A stretch of 64,000 nt of DNA from Vanessa cardui (GCF_905220365.1 NC_061154.1:9672001-9736000), one strand, 5' to 3'. Counted from the first letter of the stretch, positions 37,993 through 51,475 are shown. Notes: generated by a model from the sequence alone, not told the origin. A program made the numbers and translations.

Positions 37993-40900
37993 GTGAATTA
38001 ATAAGCTGATGTCACATTTGATTATGACTAAACCCGGATATGACGAAAATGTACCCAACTGTGACTCCGAGATCGCCGCCCTTGAAAATTTATAAATGGT
38101 AAATGCGGAGGTGACCTCTACCCGGAATTGGCATAGCTCCCGGATTCGACAACATACCCGGCTTGACCTCAACTCATATCAAGACTGACTTTGCTAACTG
38201 ACATTAACGTCTACAGCGCCGTCACGGGGCGAGTCCTCATTACGGCGTTACTCTACGAATTTATGATATTAATGCGGATTGGTTTTAATCATGGTTGTGA
38301 TTAAGTTTGCGTACGACGCGGGATTGTTGCTTTAGTATAGTAAAATCCGCATATATACTGTCAATTGATATATTCCACACATTGTTGAATGTATTCACGA
38401 TGTAAGCTTTTAACGGGCAAGTAAAGATAGGATTTGTAATGAGTAGATAGGATGGTTATAAGAAAATGAAACAGAGTATGTGATCGTAATTCATTTAGTA
38501 GTACGTTATAGTTAGATAATTCCCATTTGTGCAATTTCGATTTTTGATATTTTCTAATTATTTACGTTTTTTGTGTTTTATTATAAAATATGTTATGCAA
38601 AACTGTTTAAAACATACGGAATTTTGATTAATTTAAAAACAGTCTGCTGTTACGCTGACCTCAGAAAAATGCATTATTATTTTTATTTACGTCCAGGACC
38701 AAACTTATATTATTAATAATCGATTCTTATTCGCGTCATTTTCTATTCCTATAACAAGCCGTATATATACATCCTCCGTTACATAACTTTAAATTATTAT
38801 ATACTCTGTGCTTGTATATAGCTGCATAGCACGTGTTTATATACTTTACAATACCCTATGTCAAATGAGCTTATTTTAAATAAGTAGAAGTAGCAGCTTT
38901 TGAAATATATGTACGTAGAAACACAAAAAACAATAGAAAAAAAATACCAAAAAAATAACCAAATAAATGTCTATCTACATTAGCAGTTATGTAATCAATT
39001 AGGATATATCTACGAGTACGGTCTAACTTACTTCTGTTGCGTTGTTGCATTTCATACAAGCTGCGATCAAGGAGGAATTAATTTCGTTTCAAATTTACCG
39101 AACACCACAACTTCAAAGCTATTACTGAACGTTGATGGTGAAATTCACGTCATATCAATTAATTTTAATTGTTCTGCTTTGTAAAATAAAAACGGTAGAT
39201 GATTTTTTTTTCTTCTGGTCGATAACTTCAAAAAAGGTTTTATTACATTACGAACGAGCAACAATTATATATTTAATCGCTATTTTTTCGAGCTCAAGCT
39301 CAATATCAAGGATCAATCTCAACATTAGATAAGAATGACTTGAGTATATTTGCTTATTTATAACTTTGTAAATAGTATTTTTCTTAAGAATAGAAATAAG
39401 ATGTTTATTAAGTAGCGTGATATTATAGCCGCTGATTTGATTCCTACATTCAAATAAGAACTTTCTGTAGTTATTGTAAATATTTTTTACATCACGAATT
39501 GCTGCCAAACTTTTCGACATTTAAAAATATGTACTCGTCTAAACTGTTGTGTAAAATTATTGTCATGTTATTAATTGAATTTTGATGATGTAAAAAATAA
39601 TTAAGGAATATTTTCATATATTTTAAAATTTTAGGGCATAATTTCCGGTACGTCAAAATGGTGTTACCACTTGAAGTTATTTGGAAATGTCATTAAAAAA
39701 TATATTCTTTGACATCCAATCAGGTAACAAAATTGATTGCTGCATTTTATTTTATTTGAAAATAGTAATGAAATTTATGAAATATGTTACAATTACGGGT
39801 ACCTAATAAAATAAGTATTATTCCAACCGATCATAGCCTAAAGTATTTATTTGAAGTATTACCTCACATATTAATTAAATATAACGACTGTACATTGGTG
39901 AATCATTGTATAACATGTTTTGAGTTATATCATTGTTTCAACTACCGTTTTCTGTAAGCATTTTAGTATTAGGAATAAAAACAAAATACTTCTTACCGTT
40001 GCGTTATTTTTCTCATTTTTCGCTTGATGCGTTGTCGATTGTTAGACTGGGCACAGATTATGATCAGATTTTTAAATACTGCCTGTCATTATAAAACGAT
40101 AGTTGAAGAAAAGTTCGTATTTCAATACATAGTCCCAATCGTTTTCAAATATTTATTTCGCTCAAGAATCCTATAAAGATTTACTGTTTATATTATTTGT
40201 TATTCTTTGCCTAAAAATCAAATTAAAAATCATAGCAAACGCAACAGTTGTTGTTCAGTTTTTGTTTTCTTTTTTGTTATTGTTACGTTGGAAGGAGAAC
40301 AAATTCGAAGGTCAAATATGGTATTATCTAAGTCACCAATGTATAGTCAATCTTAATAATTCGAAAACAGTAAGAATAAATGTTTAGACTTTAGGAATTG
40401 TAGAATTTAGTCAAACAATTATACGTCTGTTTATTAGATTATTGTAACAGCTTAAAGCCATAGATTGTCTAATAATAATAATGTAATAGTATTAAAATTC
40501 GATTTGTTTGCTTCTCATTAGAAACACAACAGAGATAAACTAAGGAAGATCCTCTTAAATTTTCAATACATTAAATTTACTAAGTAAACATCTTCGCAAA
40601 AGTCTAATCGCTTTGGCTTAAATACTCTTAAATTAATGAACGCGACATACTTACTGTTGAAATATTTACAACGTATTTATTATCAATACATTTTGAATAT
40701 TAAGATTTTATAGTAAGTTATGGTGCAGATGACGATTATTGTCGAAAAAATTGTAATTATTTTAGCTTTAATCATCCAAGTCGAAAGTATTTAAAACTGT
40801 ATTTCTGTTATCGTTTTTGCAAATGTTATTAAAAACTCTGTGCTTAGTAAATTACTAATTAAATAAGTCGAGTAATATAAATTAAAATTCAATTATCGTA

Positions 40901-41646
40901 GGAATGAAAATGTTGAAGCTATATTCTCCTTCCTATCAGACCAAGAGCTCTTAAAATTCTGAAACCATTAAATGTATATTTAATTCGAGTAGAAAATATG
41001 TAGGAACCTATTTTTCGATGCTCTATACTATACAATTTTATTATATAATTGTAAACAACTATATTGTGCCAATCCTGCTCTAGGGCAGCGGAATTTAAGT
41101 ATTAATCCGCAATATTATGTTTAAAACGAAAATTTAAATAATTTAATTTTCCACAAATTTGTACATATCACACATCAATATTGTTTATGATTAACAAATA
41201 GTTAGGTATAATGTTATATTTGTTAATTTTTACGTTTTAGCATATCGTCCTCGTGACTAAAAAATCTTTAACAAAATCTGTTGGTAAGACCATCCTAATA
41301 ATTTTAAATCTTATAATGTAACAGAAACTATTCCTATTTATAACATATTAGGCAAATTGCAGGAAATATTAAATCGTCCGTTTGACTGAAAACTTTGCAT
41401 TATATCATTATTGTATTTTATCTCGAATATTTCCGACTCAATGGGTAATGCGACTACGTTATATCTGTGACTAAATCCATATTATTTATTCTACGAGACG
41501 GATATTTTTAGACTAGTCCATCAATCCGAAGGGGAAACTTCTAACCTTGTTTCAAGAAGTTCGTACGAGTTCGTACTAATTGGTTTAATTATAACTTGAA
41601 AACAAGCGACAAAACACTGTTTTGCTCATTATTTTGTTCTGTCAAA

Positions 41647-41972
41647 TGTACAGTCAGAGTAGGAACACCTTCGCCAGTTTTCAAATTCATTTCTTTGCAA
41701 TTCGTAAATTCTTAGTACATTTAGAAACTAAAACACTAAACTGACAATTGTATATAAATTTAAACTTACATCGTATGATAACTTGGTTCAAAATGTAACA
41801 TCTTTAGTCTACGTCTAGTTTGCTCAACTTTAAATTAGTTATGATATATGTATTTTACTGAATTATCAAAATATGTCTGTCAGTGTCATATATTCTCGAT
41901 CGGTAAAGCAGATTATCGCTCATACGAAAATATATCTTAAGGTGACAAACTTTTTCTCACCCCGACTGTACA
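41647..41972. mobile_element. MITE family F, copy 2
   Basis: A 326-bp element with termini TGTACAGTCAGAGTAGGAAC and CCCCGACTGTACA. It contains TCGATCGGTAAAGCAGATTA, related to the interior of the copy at 30708. Confidence 0.8.
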
Positions 41973-43384
41973 CTTGTTATTTGATAAACGAAATAATAAT
42001 TTGTTTTATCACAGTTATTTCGATGTCGCTTATCTGAATAGTATAAGAAAATTTTAATTGATTTTATCCCAATCTGTTGGTATTATTACTTCGGTTAATA
42101 TAATTGGTATCATAATATTACGTCTCTTATGCGCTTGTGTAATATAAAGTATTTTATGTAATAAATACATTTTAACTGTGTTAAGATGCAATGGAAGGGC
42201 TCATCTGTACGAAAGCCCCTACTATCGATGTTTATTATCATTGTATTGAGGTTGTAACTATCAGTACTATTTAGTATAATATATGAACCGATATTCTATG
42301 TGTAATTTGCTATTGTCTACGAGCATTTTACTAAGGTAATTCTGTGTGACCAATATTTTAAGGTAATCATCGCCACTTAGTGATTTGGCCTAAAGTATTT
42401 AGTTGATTGTTTTCTCAATGTATAACATTGTTAGGAGCGTCACTAGGATCGAACGTATATGCGGCGCATGCATTATAAATATCAATTGCACAAAGTTACC
42501 TGACTTAAAATTCATGTAATGATTTAATATGAATAACAATCAATTAAAAATATGAAATTGACTGGTCGGGTTACGAGAGCTTAATCGTTAAGAGGATTAT
42601 TCACATTGTAACAGAAACGTTAGCAAGTCTGATAAGGCAGATCTCTGGAAGTATCTCATCTTTGAGAAACTGTTATAATTATTACGTTATGTTCAATGAT
42701 TACGTAGTTTGTGTATATATCGGATATCATGTGGAAACATCTGATTTCGTTTTTGAGGAATGGAATGCCTTTATTTTAAGAATTATGCCATTTTTAAATG
42801 TAAATTATAAGACTCTGGGAGACATTTAGGCGATGTCATTGTAACTGTTGTAAAACGGTTTCCTTTTGTCTTTTGATTGTTTATTTTTTGGGTTTAGACT
42901 TTTTAAAATCGTATTTACTTTAATATCTATATAAATAAAAATAACATAATTTCAAGTGAGATATTTCCAGAGTTAGTTAACGAATCTGAGATTTATTTTG
43001 GCACAACTGTATTAATTTTTACAAAAGAAACATCGATTTTATCATGTTTAGTTATTTTAATATGAACTATAAAATATTTTTGTGCGACGCCTTTTTTCTG
43101 TAATAGTAGGTGTATTTAAACATTTATGATTATTAAATGGTGTTATGTGTAACTGATTATTTTATTTATCCCAATCTTTATGCCTATTTAAAAAAAGAAA
43201 AACATTTTAAGCCTGACTACAACTATAAGAGCTTCTATTAGTTTTCTTTCGCTTGGAAATTGATTTTGTTGAACGGAGACAAGAGAAGTGATTTGAACTA
43301 ATTATACCAAGCAGCTTTGTTTACCTTTACAAAGAAGTCAAGTTACTAATCGGGTTAAATAAATTAAATTGATGGTATGTGCTA

Positions 43385-43585
43385 CTTACATCATACCTGT
43401 GTATGTACTCGTATGTCTAGATCTTTAAAATTACGCAGCGGCTTTTGAGCAGTTTTGAACATGGAAAATGTAAAGAAACAGAAATAAGTTTCTAATGTGA
43501 TGTCGTAAATAAACCAATTCCGTATTTATATTCAAACTATTTAGTACAAGCATTGCACCCGTGCGAAGCCAGGGAGGGTCGATAG
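43385..43585 (+). repeat. LINE-tail-like repeat, family H
   Basis: GTCTAGATCTTTAAAATTAC, ATGTGATGTCGTAAATAAAC and CCCGTGCGAAGCCAGGGAGG match the copy at 18845 in order, with several gaps. Confidence 0.6.
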
Positions 43586-43737
43586 TTAGTTAGGGTTAGT
43601 TGGTAATATATTATGCTTAAATGAACACTTAGTGTCAAAACAAAAATGTTTTTTTTTTAAATAACGGTTCAACCGAGAATAACCGGGAAAAAGCTTAGTA
43701 ATTACTCTTTTCCACAATTTTAATAATGGTGTTTTTT

Positions 43738-44550
43738 AACCGACTTCAAAAAAAGGAGGAGGTTCTCAATTCGTCCGGGCCTTTTTTTTTTTTTTTTTTA
43801 TTTTTTATGTATGTTACCGAATTACTCGAAGATGGCTGGGCCGATTTTGACAATTCTTTTTTTGTTTGAAAGGGCATGTTTTACAGGTGGTCCCATTGTC
43901 AGGAGATCAGGATCTGATGATGGGATCCTGCCGAAATCGAGAGAACTCCTCAAATTTTATAGGCACACCTATAGTGATTTCGGTTTTATTCAAAGTGCCT
44001 TGGTCATATGCTCACGAAAAGTGACATTTGATGAAGTGGAACTGATGATGAAGACCACAACTGGTATTCAGAACCTATTAGTAAGTAACTATTTTACGGG
44101 TTTAGTTCTATTTCTTTAAGATAGTCGTCAAGCAATTGATGTTAGTAAACATGCCTATGATGAAGTCTAGCTGATGGTGGATTACCCGGAGAATTCCTCA
44201 ATGATTAACGGCATTGCATCGGGAAAAATGTTATTGTCTAATTGGCGATGAGCAGTTAACATTAGGCTATTGTAACTTAGGTAACGCTTAATTTGAGTTG
44301 CAGTCCACATCGTATTGAAACGGGGTTGAGTTAGGTTTAGAGTCGAAAGCCGAAATGTACTGAGTATAATAAAGTGAATGATAAACACTACCAATTGTAA
44401 TTATAAATAACAATACAACACTGAAAAGCATTAAATAAATTTTTATAAATAAAAAAAAACCGCCTTCAAAAATGAACTAAAAAGAAAAAAATAATCAGTT
44501 ACATCCATATCCAATTTACGATTTTTTAATCACCTTTTGAAGTCGGTGCC
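43738..44550 (+). mobile_element. Element bounded by ACCGACTTC-type ends
   Basis: Opens with AACCGACTTCAAAAAAAGGA and closes with TTTTGAAGTCGGTGCC, so its ends are short inverted repeats. The 102-codon open frame at 43811-44119 crosses phrases found in many lepidopteran repeats (ATGGCTGGGCCGATTTTGAC) and has no conserved protein domain, so I treat it as non-coding. Confidence 0.55.
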
Positions 44551-44800
44551 AACAAAGTAAATAAATTCCTGTATTGAAATCATTTAATTTGTATCGATAG
44601 TAAGGTTTGTCTAATGGTGTCATCTATACAATAAATAGATTTAGTTTTTGTATGTATGTATTATGTACCTATATTAGCAATGTCGGCACCGACTTTGAGA
44701 GGTGATTAAAAAATCGTTAATTGGATATGGATGTAACTGATTATTTTTTTCTTTTTAGTTCATTTTTGAAGGCGGTTTTTTTTTATTTATAAAAATTTAT
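44435..44800. repeat. Large inverted repeat, 116-bp arms
   Basis: Arms at 44435-44550 and 44685-44800 are near-perfect reverse complements. TAATCAGTTACATCCATATC on the left pairs with GATATGGATGTAACTGATTA on the right, and GGCGG/CCGCC blocks pair too. The spacer is 134 bp. The outer edges are ATAAATTTTTATAAAT and its complement. The left arm is also the right end of the element starting at 43738. Confidence 0.85.
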
Positions 44801-45362
44801 AATTCTATTGTTAGTAAGCCTTCCAGTATTTCAGCAATCAAAGTATACAATTTGTTAGTAATTATCTTAAACTGAATAGTTCTACCATTTATGTAACGAT
44901 GGGGCCGACATACATTTTTATTTATCCTGCCTATAGACATAAATAAATGATAAAGTCACCTAATAACATGCTTGATTTATTAATGTTTTTTTTTGTCATT
45001 AGCTGTAGATTATTTAATGGCCAAATTTAACATTGCTGTATTTTATTACAGAAACGAATATCTTGCCCCAGACAGGTCGTATTAACTTTGTCGAAGTCGG
45101 AAACAAGGTGTTAGTTTACCAATCGATCAATTTACCAATCCATCAATCTTGCCAATACTTTTTTCGTTTCGATTTACTTATAGATAAATTAATGTTTTGA
45201 TTACTATAATATAGGCGATGTAAATTGTCAATTAACATATTGTAAAAATTAATATTCGTTTTATCTACTGTTAGTTTTAGGTTTTTTTTTAAATAAAGAT
45301 CTTGAACGAATCTCTTTTTTTAAACTAACGACATGCGCATTAACAACTTACGTATTTTCCGG

Positions 45363-45400
45363 TCATGCGCACAGCAGCCGCTTCCTGGAGTATCGATTTT
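45363..45400 (+). promoter_or_regulatory. Conserved promoter block, array gene 1
   Basis: CATGCGCA at 45364, then GGAGTATCGATTTTGCG at about 45387. It aligns with the block before genes 2-5 (CATGCGTGGAACTA then AGTATTGATTTTT). It is about 120 bp before the ATG. TATCGATT here resembles a DREF-type element, but the other copies read TATTGAT. Confidence 0.6.
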
Positions 45401-45482
45401 GCGATCCGAAGCTGTAACTGAGAGTTCTAATTCGTTGTGAAAATTAACTTCCTGAATAAAGTGCTTACAGGAAACAACTACA

Positions 45483-47572
45483 ATGGTGTGTAGTGCAAAA
45501 CAATGAAACGTTCCCATTATCGTTTAATATTTTTAATATCATATATTTTATCAATTTTTAAATTTTCCTCTTTTTATATTTTATTACAAAAATATTTCTG
45601 TTTTGTCTAAGGATAAGCCGTCTAGGAGTCAAGATGATTTTCCTGGAGAAGATCCGGATGAAGAAGTAATGAAGCTGCTACCATTAGATCAGATGGAAAT
45701 AAAATCCGATGATGGCGAACAAAGTAAACGTGAGTCGGAGGTGGAAGAAAAGAATGGCAATGAAAGTGATCTACCTTCCGTAGAAGATATAATTACCGAG
45801 TGCGAGAAAACTCTGCAGAGATTCTTAAAAAGTCAACATCTAGAACGACAGATTGCTGAGTACCGAGGTCATCCCATGCTTGATTCTCCAATCGATGAGA
45901 GTTCAAACATATTTATCGATTTTAACAAAGAGCTAATGGAACATCACGAAGAGACGTACTACATGACGAAAAAGGAGAAGGTCATTAATGGCTCGTTTCT
46001 CTTTTTGTCATACTTAAATGGAGGTTGGAGCTACGACGAAATGAAGAGTTTCCTCGTAAAGGAAGTAAGTTTCCCAATATTTATGTTAGTAAAAACTGCA
46101 TACATATTATTTATTGGATTCGTTCCGAAATTTTGCTCAAAATTATTTCTGTAACTCTTTAATTATTAGCACAGCGAATACTCAGAAACTCTTTTAATGA
46201 AAATAAAAAATATTATAATCACTATTATGATCAGAATCAAATTAAAAAAAACCATTATTTTTTTCTCGATGTCATCTTAAGATTGGTGCACACTGATTCT
46301 ATAAAAAATCAGATCGAAATTTTCCAGTATTTCATATTTTCAGTGACATTTTCGCTTTTTCACGACCGTTACAGCGCAACAGGGCGTTCGAAGTGCATAT
46401 AGGTATATTAAATAAATGAGATTCTAAATGATGGCAATTAAACTTAACTTTTTGTTCACTTATAGTTTGGAGTAAAATGTCTAAATACTATGCCAGAAAG
46501 GCTTCCATCGGAGGACGAATATAAAGCTGTTGTTAAATTTAGATCTAGCCAGGAACTAAACCAAGTAGTAATGAGCTTAAAAGACAAAAACGTTTACGAT
46601 AAATTTTTGTTTTTCTCATTCGGTAAGACAATCCAATATAGTATAAATAACGCATGAAATAACTTTTCAGTTACGTGATGTGTATTTTTATTTCAATCTT
46701 CCTTTATTCCCAAATTTTTTATTATTTATTAAAAATATATATAATGATAGTCACGAAAAAAAATATTATAAATATACTTGTTTAAATATATAATGACAAA
46801 TTAAATATAAAAAGATAACGATAATAATAATTCAAATTTTATGTTTTGATCAAAATTGATTTTTATATTGTGAAAACAATATTTGTTGATTCGCATAATT
46901 GTCTTAATTAACTTTGACCTTTTAAGGTCACTTTATTTCGATTCGTGTGTCATTCCTACTGATCCATCCACACCTCAAATAGTATATAAATACAAAATTG
47001 TTAGTTAATTACGAAGTTGTTTGTAGAAACACAAATTTTGGAATGTTGTTGTATTCTTGATATTTTTATGTTTATCGTGCATAAAAACCAAACATACCTG
47101 CATGTACTAAAACTATTCAATACAAATGTACAAACATAAGTCCTTAACGACTAGTCTGTATATATGTATTGGATATATATGTATATGATAGATAAATGTG
47201 TTTTCTTTGTTACACCGTAAAAACAAGATGGCTTCTGCTTACAGTGACATAGAAGAGCTCTTTACTCTTTACAATCGATAATCAATAACTCACAGAAATA
47301 AATTGTGATTTCAGACAAAATACCGATAACGTATTACGATTCGGATTCAAATCTGGACACGGATTCCGATTCTGATGGACTGGACTCTAGGTATTTATAC
47401 AATAAGAAAATAATTCTACATCTAATTCGTAAAATGGATAATTTGACTGATTGATTCTAAATTCGAATTTTTCGATTTGAAATCCCACTTGATTAAAATA
47501 ATTTATTTAATATTTATACAATTTTTATGTTACAGGCCTCGAAACTTCAATGCGGACTTTAAAGAAGCTTAA
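45483..47572 (+). CDS. Array gene 1: unrecognised acidic protein with RRM-like fold
   Basis: Function unknown. Exons: 45483-45485 (ATG only, followed directly by GTGTGT), 45612-46064, 46466-46622, 47315-47390, 47536-47572. They sum to 726 nt, 241 residues plus TAA. The N-terminal part is rich in Asp, Glu and Ser. A helix VEDIITECEKTLQRFLKSQ follows. The conserved segment (about residues 124-204) starts INGSFLFLSYLNGGWSYDEM and ends DKFLFFSF. Exon 4 is acidic (DTDSDSDG) and 24 nt longer than in genes 2-4. No signal peptide, membrane segment or zinc-finger pattern is visible. It lacks the CxxC/GLE block of genes 2-4 and pairs with gene 5. Possible polyadenylation signal at 48175. Confidence 0.88.
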
Positions 47573-49479
47573 ACTTACGGGACGGTTTTGAATCGATCAT
47601 TCCATTAAATTTTCGAATTTAATCCCGTCTGATATAAACTAATTTGATTAATTACTGTAATGTTGTTCCAGAGGAGTAGGTAAATTACATCCTATATGAT
47701 ATGCACTTATAATGATATGTTACCTCGCTAAGCGCCTATTATTTAGAAAAGGATATTGGTATCTAAAAGAGGAAAGACTGTATTTCATGATGGGAAATTC
47801 GTTTTTGAGACTGAAATAAGAAATTTATTAGCTTACGGTAGTATTCTATCGTATAAAAATATAATGTGAAGTTTTCAGAGGTATTCTTTTGAACCTTCTA
47901 AAGATTTCTAGGACTAGGACTAGTTTAAAATTGTTGACGAGAGCTGAAAAGAATTCCATGCTGTGTTTCAGATACCAGTTTTGCGTCCATTTCACTATTT
48001 TATATATGTATGTATTCGAGTATTATTAGCAAGCTATATTATAAAAACAAACGAAAAGCAAAAAAATATAACGCAAGCAAGCAGCGACTTTATTTTTATA
48101 AATTATGTATTTATTCGAACTAACCTAATTTAATTTTACTCTTGTTGGTTTTTGCTATCTAAATATATTAGTAAAATAAAGTAGTTGATTAGTAAAAAAT
48201 TTTAACTATTTTTCGCGAGTAGCTCGTTCATAGTGTATTATTTTTTTAAATGTCTATAATATATACCAGTAGAAAGTACACGTAAATTAATAATTGCATT
48301 ATATTTATATAAGTTATTCTTTAACATATTATTATATTGATGTTTAATCTTAATTATTAAGTATAAATAAGTAATCTTGAAATCATTTTCAAAATAAATA
48401 ATTGTCATTTAACAATGAAAATTAACTAATTAACAATGAAAATGGCCTAATGAATGAATAAAAAAAACAATTTCAATCTCTATACAATAAATTTTATCTT
48501 CTAGTCATGTTCAGTTATTTTATTTACCTTTCTTGCGTATATAATTAACAAACATATATGTATGTACTTAAGAACTCAATATTGCAAAATACTATGTCAA
48601 ACTCAAATATGTATCTCAATATTTACGATGAGTGAGCCAGCGTAACTACAGTCAAAAGGAACATCACATCTCACTTCCCAAGGTTGCTGGCGCATTGGCA
48701 ATGTAAGGAATCGTTAACATTTTTAGAGGCGCCAATGTATGCAATCTTGATATGGCAAGTATATTTCTAAAATAAACAAGAACAAGGAACCAATATATAA
48801 TAATGTGTTTCATAATTAGTTTTCAAATAATTATATAAGGTAATATATTTGGATAAAATAAAAACATTACAAAAATAAACTACCTAGGCAAAAACGAAAT
48901 CTAGTCTATTTCTTAAATTAAGGCACGAGCTTAGATACTAATATCAAATTTACAATTTCGCTAGTTATGAGTTTACTGTTCGTATGTTTCCTTCATACAC
49001 ACACAGACCCAGGGCAATAGATAATAGATAAGGCAATAGATAGATAATATACATAGATCATTATCTAACCTTAGGTCTAGTGTTACATCGTACTCAAACA
49101 AATGATCTATCATATCTTTTGAACTTATTGTAGATATTGTTGCGAAGATTAAGGTGATAACATCACATTATTATTTTTCACTTCATGCCCATGAACCACT
49201 GGATCTAAAAAAAATCTGAAAATTATAAAGAAGAGATAGATATTTTGAGAGTCCTGAAATTATTTAATTCATTACTTTCGAATTGGCGTACTCACATTCT
49301 CGCTTCGTAGCGTCCATATCGTGTGCTGCCTTAATCAAATTAAATATGTCTTTGTATGTTTAAGATTAAATTACATATATTTTTCACGAAATATAATATG
49401 GCCTTTAATAACACGATAATTTTAAACCAATTTTGTATCTGATAAGAACCTAATTACATGGATGAAGCTTTAATTTTTA
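47573..49479. other. Intergenic region between array genes 1 and 2
   Basis: 3'UTR of gene 1 and spacer, AT-rich. A family A repeat fragment lies at 48627-48740. I see no further gene or pseudogene copy. Confidence 0.8.
48627..48740 (+). repeat. SINE-like repeat, family A, fragment
   Basis: GATGAGTGAGCCAGCGTAAC, CTTCCCAAGGTTGCTGGCGC and GTAAGGAATCGTTAACATTT are the middle of the family A unit in plus orientation. Confidence 0.7.
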
Positions 49480-49518
49480 CATGCGTAGAACTACCGGTTT
49501 GCAAGTATTGATTTTTCA
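49480..49518 (+). promoter_or_regulatory. Conserved promoter block, array gene 2
   Basis: ACATGCGTAGAACTACCGG followed by GCAAGTATTGATTTTTCAC. It begins 110 bp before the ATG at 49590. Confidence 0.65.
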
Positions 49519-49589
49519 CGCCGAGAGCGCCATTAAGAGCTTCGTGCCGTTGTTATTTTTCTACAAAGATTTTTCAGGACACTGTAACG

Positions 49590-51475
49590 ATGGTGCGTAT
49601 TGATGGTGTTATTATATTTTTCATTTTTTTTGTTTTCATTTCAAGTGCTAATTTCGTTTTATTTAATATTATCGGTACTCCATTAACTTAAGCTTTTCTT
49701 ATTTCCAAGAGTCAACCGTGTGACAAGCACGTAGCCGCCAGCGCAGACGATTCGGATTCGGACTCGGACTCTCGATTTCCTTGCCATAATTGCGTTGAAA
49801 TGACGTACGGCTTGGAGATGAAAACAAACAATATATCTCACTTCGGATATAATCTGCGTTCTGCAATCACTAACTGTGAAATAATGGTAATCGATTATAA
49901 TAAAAGGCTACGAGAGCGCAGTCCTGAAGCAGGCCCAAGTCTTCCTATGGTGCAACTTGATAAAGATGCTTCGAGCAGCAGCAGCGTCGACACCGCAACC
50001 AGCAAAGAAGTCGACATATTCTCAGAGCACAATGAAGAGCTAGCTGACTATATAAGGCAGATGAACTATCGTCGCAGCAGGAACAGCGAAAAGCAAACAT
50101 TTGGCTCATGGCTCATCATTTCTTATGTCAATGGAGGTTGGGACTACGACACCGTGAAGAATTATCTTTTGGAGGAAGTAAGTCTGTTTATGAATAAATT
50201 TAATTATAAATGTCTACACGAGCGCAAAGATTCACTTTTGTTTATTGTTTGTCCAACTAATATTGTGATATGTCAAGTTTACAAAGGCCAATTTCTGCAA
50301 CTGTTTATTTATTATATCAAACGATATGTACATAGAAATGTTATAAGTACATGAGACGTTATGATGAGTAAACAACATTAACCATAACACACAAACATAA
50401 AGTAATACTTTAATTCCCAAAGGGCATTTGAAACTAAAGTACATTACTTATTTGATAATAGAAAATAGCCATTGCTTTATAGGCGACAGTGTTATTCCGT
50501 TCCATTTATAAAAAAAAATTGAACGAGGATTTTGAATGGTCGCATATAAAATAATAAGCTTGAATTTTTGTTTACTTTATAGTTCGGAGTAACTTGTATG
50601 CGAAGTAGAAATATCCCAGAAGCGCTTGTGACTGACAAGAAGTTCAAAGCTATTATTAAATTCGAAACAAGCGAACAACTTAACCGAGTAGTTATGAGCT
50701 TGAGAAAAAATCAAATTCATGATAATTTTTTATTTTTATCATTCGGTAAGATAGTTTAAACAGTTCTATGATGGCTTTCGTGATGTGTGTTTTTAAAACT
50801 TTATTTTCTCTGCTGCTCTTTGATTTATTTATTTTGTAAACGTGCTAATAAAAATAATTGCAAATGGCGAATATAACTTTTAATAAAAATAAATGTAATA
50901 CACGTAAACATTATTTGTTGCATCGTCACTGTTGAATAAAAAATGTTTGCTTGGCTTTTGCAATTTCTGTGTCTTCTTGAACTAAATTCACGCATTTTAT
51001 GTTACTTTGAGGTATTGGTAATTTTTGGTCAATGTTGTACATAGAAACCCAAATAAAATCGATGTTCATTACAAGCGTAACATTAAGATAAATGCATGTA
51101 TTGAAATAAGTTTGATGTCAACCCAACCAAGTAGTTCTTTCTGTATGTTATATGAAGTGATGGATTAACGTATAATAATGGATATTTTCTGCTACAGAAA
51201 CAAAAAAACTATATTTTAAGAGTTATGATTTATTGTAATTGAACTTTATAATATTATAATATAAATTCTTTGCGAAATTCCAGATAAATTGCCAATCTCA
51301 TACGACGTGTCCGATTCGGATTCCGATGGCTCGAGGTTTGTACCAAAAAGTTTTTATTCAAATATTAATTCTGTAATAAATTTTTGAATTTAGAATGATG
51401 GATTTGATAAAACATACAATTTTATCTTTCAGGTCTAGTTTCCTGATCCCGGTATCAAATGAGTTTCAATTTTAA
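49590..51475 (+). CDS. Array gene 2: unrecognised protein with CxxC block and RRM-like fold
   Basis: Function unknown. Exons: 49590-49592 (ATG only), 49710-50177, 50583-50745, 51284-51335, 51433-51475. They sum to 729 nt, 242 residues plus TAA. Order: DSDSDSDS run, FPCHNCVEMTYGLEMKTN (CxxC), a helix LRSAITNCEIMVIDYNKRL, a Ser-rich linker (SSSSSVD), then the conserved segment at 129-211. Predicted elements there are beta SWLIISYV, helix YDTVKNYLLEEFG, beta TCMRSRN, beta FKAIIKFET, helix EQLNRVVMSLRKN and beta NFLFLSF. The tail is acidic (DVSDSDSDGS) and ends FLIPVSNEFQF. The open frame continues past the exon 2 donor, which is ordinary intron read-through. AATAAA at 51551. Confidence 0.9.
50853..50874 (+). 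other. Conserved intron-3 block, gene 2
   Basis: AATAATTGCAAATGGCGAAT is the gene 2 version of a block shared with genes 3 (54525) and 4 (59617) at nearly the same distance after the exon 3 donor. Confidence 0.55.

Larger units (their letters stand above)
37993..45329. other. Cyclase 3'UTR and intergenic region
   Basis: About 7.3 kb between the cyclase stop and the promoter of the first array gene. The start is presumably 3'UTR. Possible AATAAA signals lie at 38962 and 39973 but none can be chosen. The rest is AT-rich, with a MITE (41647), a LINE tail (43385), the ACCGACTTC element (43738) and the inverted repeat at 44435-44800. I find no coding gene. Confidence 0.75.

Noticed and set aside
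43811..44119. 102-codon open frame as a novel small protein
   Set aside because: It falls in a repeat whose phrases recur in lepidopteran intergenic DNA. There is no conserved domain and it starts in low-complexity T-rich sequence.
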